Source of the DNA: Cohnella candidum
GTDB lineage: Bacteria > Bacillota > Bacilli > Paenibacillales > Paenibacillaceae
Direction: 5' to 3'
Assembly (NCBI RefSeq): GCF_003713065.1
Contig: NZ_CP033433.1
Coordinates: 2,853,001 to 2,917,000, forward strand
Length of the DNA stretch: 64,000 bases
Numbering within the stretch: position 1 is the stretch's first letter; the number at the start of each line of letters is the position of its first letter. The notes beneath the pieces are model-generated. The model ran no database searches. It was not told where the DNA came from and worked only from the letters and a program-made list of their open reading frames with translations. Of this stretch, positions 61,767-64,000 are shown piece by piece. Made by a program: the position numbers and the translations under genes.

Positions 61767-63015
61767 AATGAAGCCGGACTGGTATGCGCGGTTGCGCAAC
61801 GGACCATTCGCGGAATCGGGTTTTGATTCGAAAATGGCGCTGGAGGTGGAGGAACGGGCGCTCGGCGAAAACCCGGGCAAGATACTCCCGCGACGCCGGG
61901 CCAGACGGCTGAACCGGTGGGCGGCGACGGGCGTATTCGGGATGGCGATCGTCGTTATCGGGTTATTCTTGGTATCCGGCTTAGCCGATAAAGCTGCGGT
62001 TTCGCCAAGGGGATCCAACGGTACCCCCGAAATGACTGAATCGTATGTGATTGAACATTTGCGGGTGGGAATGACGGAATCGGAGGTCAAGAAAGCCTTT
62101 GGCAAGTCTTACAATGGCCTATCCGTCAAACGGGATTTTGCACAGCCTCATGAAGAGGATCCGCTGGATATGTCCACCTGGAGTGCTGTTGACGTCTGGC
62201 GGTACGATTACGGCGTGATGGACGGTTACCAAGTGAATGTTACGTCCGATCTCGAGAAAGACGACGGCTTCGATACGCAGGGCTTGATCAACGGCAGCCT
62301 AGAGTCGCAATTGGTCATCGTTTGGAAGGATCGTCTTGTGAATAGAGCGATCTTCAAATATTCGGACGGGGCAGGCGTGAATACTTCTTTCATCGGGCCG
62401 CAAGCCTCCACGGAGGTCCCGACACCGTCGCCTTCGGTGTCGCCGGACCCGCCGCTATTTTCAAGCTTAGACGTCAGAGCCTTCGCGGACTCCTCGTTCG
62501 GGCGGCTGGAGCTCCGTCCTGACGATGGGCTCCCAGAGAAAATCCAAACGCTTGGCGCGCCGAGTTGTCTCGGTCAGGAGACCGACTATTACGTGACGGG
62601 AAGCTACGGCGTCTATTTCAAATCCGCGTCCGGTCAGGAAAGCCGGATCGGCAGCTTACCGAACCTCGAAATCATCCAAAAAGAAAACCAGGCGTTCGCG
62701 ATGACAAAGCTCGATTTTCCGGATGGGGAGCTGTTCCTGCTCATCCCGCGTTATACCGATTGCCACGGGTTGGAATTCCATGTTTACGGCGTGGATAAGA
62801 AAACCGGGGAAGCCTCGGCCTTTACGTTCGAGGAAGCCGGTCGGACCGTCGAGGAATGGACGACTTCTCCCGTAAACTTGCCGACGGTTGACGGCTCGGA
62901 ACTCGTCGTCGAGGGCGGGCGGGCCGCCGGCCAAGACGGAACGACGCGGCTCCATTTCGAGCCGGATTGGACGCAGCACAAACTCGTTCTCACGAAAATA
63001 GAAAAAATCCCGTGA
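61759..63015 (+). CDS. Probable membrane-bound anti-sigma factor
   Basis: 418 residues with one membrane helix (about 51-75: WAATGVFGMAIVVIGLFLVSGLA), a short basic cytoplasmic N-terminus that would hold the sigma factor, and a 340-residue extracytoplasmic part. The latter has LRVGMTESEVKKAFGKSYNGLS at about 95-115, as in small SmpA/BamE-like repeats, a Pro/Ser linker PTPSPSVSPDPP, and an unrecognised beta-rich C-terminal half. The anti-sigma role is inferred from overlap with the sigma gene and topology. No zinc-binding HxxxCxxC motif is seen. Confidence 0.75.
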   Translation: MSEMKPDWYARLRNGPFAESGFDSKMALEVEERALGENPGKILPRRRARRLNRWAATGVFGMAIVVIGLFLVSGLADKAAVSPRGSNGTPEMTESYVIEHLRVGMTESEVKKAFGKSYNGLSVKRDFAQPHEEDPLDMSTWSAVDVWRYDYGVMDGYQVNVTSDLEKDDGFDTQGLINGSLESQLVIVWKDRLVNRAIFKYSDGAGVNTSFIGPQASTEVPTPSPSVSPDPPLFSSLDVRAFADSSFGRLELRPDDGLPEKIQTLGAPSCLGQETDYYVTGSYGVYFKSASGQESRIGSLPNLEIIQKENQAFAMTKLDFPDGELFLLIPRYTDCHGLEFHVYGVDKKTGEASAFTFEEAGRTVEEWTTSPVNLPTVDGSELVVEGGRAAGQDGTTRLHFEPDWTQHKLVLTKIEKIP

Positions 63016-63036
63016 TCGAAAGGTCGCGGGATTTTT
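63003..63036. terminator. Bidirectional terminator overlapping the anti-sigma gene end
   Basis: Stem AAAAATCCCG / CGGGATTTTT with a 14-base loop. The left arm is the last codons of the anti-sigma gene and the stop codon TGA lies in the loop. T-runs on both strands; it also serves the converging membrane-protein gene. Confidence 0.8.
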
Positions 63037-63052
63037 CGCATCGGAGTTTACA

Positions 63053-63724
63053 TTAAGCCGTCGCAGCCTGCTCGGTTACGGGCGCCGCTACGATCTTGCG
63101 TTCCGTCACCAACAACACTCCATAAACGGCGTAGGTCAAATAGGCGACGGGAAAGACGTATTTCCCATAGCTCTCCCACGGCAGAAAATACGTCGATGGC
63201 ATGAGCAGGAACGTCAAAGCCAGCCATTTGGAGAACACGCGGGACCTGTACATCGCGATCGTGATCAGCGCGAAACCGAGCAGGACCCCCGGCATCGCCA
63301 CCAAGGAGAGCGTCGTCGGGAACCCGTCGTGGTTCATCGTCTTCAGCGCGGTATCCGAAGCGGCTTTCAATTGCGCTTCCGTCGTGATGCCATCAAACAG
63401 AACCGGATATTGGTACACCTGCAGCACTGCATGGATCATTTCGAAAATGAACAGGAAGAACATCAGGAAGCACCCGATCCACCCCCACCAACGAAGCCGT
63501 TCCGCCTGCCTCAAATACAGCCCCGCCAGCCCCATCAAAATCAGCGGCGTAGCGAGCAGCATGGCGACGTGCGTGCCCACGGCCACGTTCAGAAAATAAG
63601 GCAGCTGCGCCAGATTGGCCGGCGTATCCTCGAGATGCACGATCGACACGATGAAGTTCGTCAACCCCGCCGCGATCAGCATCCACCCGCTTGCCCGAAA
63701 CACTCCTTGAGGCACTTTTACCAT
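63053..63724 (-). CDS. Integral membrane protein of unknown function
   Basis: 223 residues with about six helices: ASGWMLIAAGLTNFIVSIVHL, VAVGTHVAMLLATPLILMGLAGLYL, WWGWIGCFLMFFLFIFEMIHAVL, TLSLVAMPGVLLGFALITIAMY, WLALTFLLMPSTYFL and VFPVAYLTYAVYGVLLVTE. No catalytic motif recognised. Single gene ending at the shared terminator. Confidence 0.75.
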   Translation of the reverse strand: MVKVPQGVFRASGWMLIAAGLTNFIVSIVHLEDTPANLAQLPYFLNVAVGTHVAMLLATPLILMGLAGLYLRQAERLRWWGWIGCFLMFFLFIFEMIHAVLQVYQYPVLFDGITTEAQLKAASDTALKTMNHDGFPTTLSLVAMPGVLLGFALITIAMYRSRVFSKWLALTFLLMPSTYFLPWESYGKYVFPVAYLTYAVYGVLLVTERKIVAAPVTEQAATA

Positions 63725-63899
63725 TTTCGGTCACTCCCCGTTTCGATTCGTCGACTTCGCCATTCATCGTAAAAAGGTTCGCGTCCCGCAGCAAGGGATG
63801 CCGTCCCGGACAGACGGGAAGTCGCGCGGGAATCTTCCCGAGACCGGCTCCCGATTCCGAAAGTCCGTGCTATACTAGGGAAAACTTGCCATTGCGGGG

Positions 63900-64000
63900 A
63901 TGTGGGTCCCTATCGATTCGGTTTCCAAAGCCTTACCTGCGCGCAAAGCGTTGCTCGTATTCCTCCATACGGCATGGTGGGCGGCTTTCGCGGTATCCGC
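63900..64000 (+). CDS. Start of an unidentified reading frame, possibly a membrane protein (partial)
   Basis: From the ATG the frame reads MWVPIDSVSKALPARK, then a hydrophobic stretch LLVFLHTAWWAAFAVS to the window edge, as at the beginning of a transporter. TATACT at 63871 could be a -10 box. The ribosome-binding site (GCGGGG) is too close to be convincing. Too short to identify. Confidence 0.35.
   Translation, partial: MWVPIDSVSKALPARKALLVFLHTAWWAAFAVS

Overview
The window looks like chromosome from a Gram-positive, GC-rich member of the Paenibacillaceae (Cohnella or Paenibacillus type). The signs are strong GGAGG ribosome-binding sites with frequent TTG and GTG starts, YesM/YesN two-component pairs beside binding-protein/permease sets that lack their own ATPase, many LacI and AraC regulators, and a Bacillus-type mannitol PTS operon. 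The genus is inferred from gene style only. Almost every gene serves carbohydrate capture and breakdown, and most lie on the minus strand. No tRNA, rRNA, CRISPR array, insertion sequence or prophage was seen.

Layout. 1-6.4 kb: sugar ABC transporter with its YesM/YesN pair (first gene cut by the window edge). 6.5-9.8 kb: LacI repressor plus GH36 alpha-galactosidase. 9.8-10.3 kb: intergenic repeats. 10.3-11.6 kb: isochorismatase-like hydrolase and NlpC/P60 peptidase. 11.7-20.6 kb: seven-gene operon (LacI, kinase, response regulator, two paralogous binding proteins, two permeases), divergent from an unrecognised 645-residue protein at 20.8-22.7 kb. 22.7-26.1 kb: SRPBCC protein, LuxR/ATPase regulator, DUF2269 membrane protein.

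26.3-50.1 kb is the most interesting region. It holds four DUF4185 proteins, two DUF2961 (GH172) proteins, a DUF6259-like hydrolase, an ABC importer, an alcohol dehydrogenase, a Gfo/Idh/MocA oxidoreductase, a cupin, FucU mutarotase, L-fucose isomerase, ribulokinase, and LacI and AraC regulators. DUF4185 (GH183) contains endo-D-arabinofuranases and GH172 contains exo-D-arabinofuranosidases; L-fucose isomerase converts D-arabinose to D-ribulose, and AraB-type kinases can phosphorylate D-ribulose. I infer a D-arabinan utilisation locus: exported endo-enzymes cut the polymer, the ABC system imports fragments, cytosolic GH172 enzymes release D-arabinose, and FucU, FucI and AraB pass it to the pentose phosphate pathway. 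Copies of the palindrome TGCAATCGATTGCA upstream of several of these genes suggest a LacI-controlled regulon.

50.2-52.3 kb: two small membrane proteins divergent from a protein with a Ser/Gly/Cys tail. 52.3-52.7 kb: an array of about 51-bp repeats, one family of which also occurs at 10.2 kb. 52.8-60.0 kb: mannitol PTS operon carrying IICB, MtlR, IIA, MtlD, enzyme I and HPr. 60.2-64.0 kb: HIRAN-like protein, DUF985 cupin, ECF sigma factor with probable anti-sigma factor, a membrane protein, and the start of a further reading frame.
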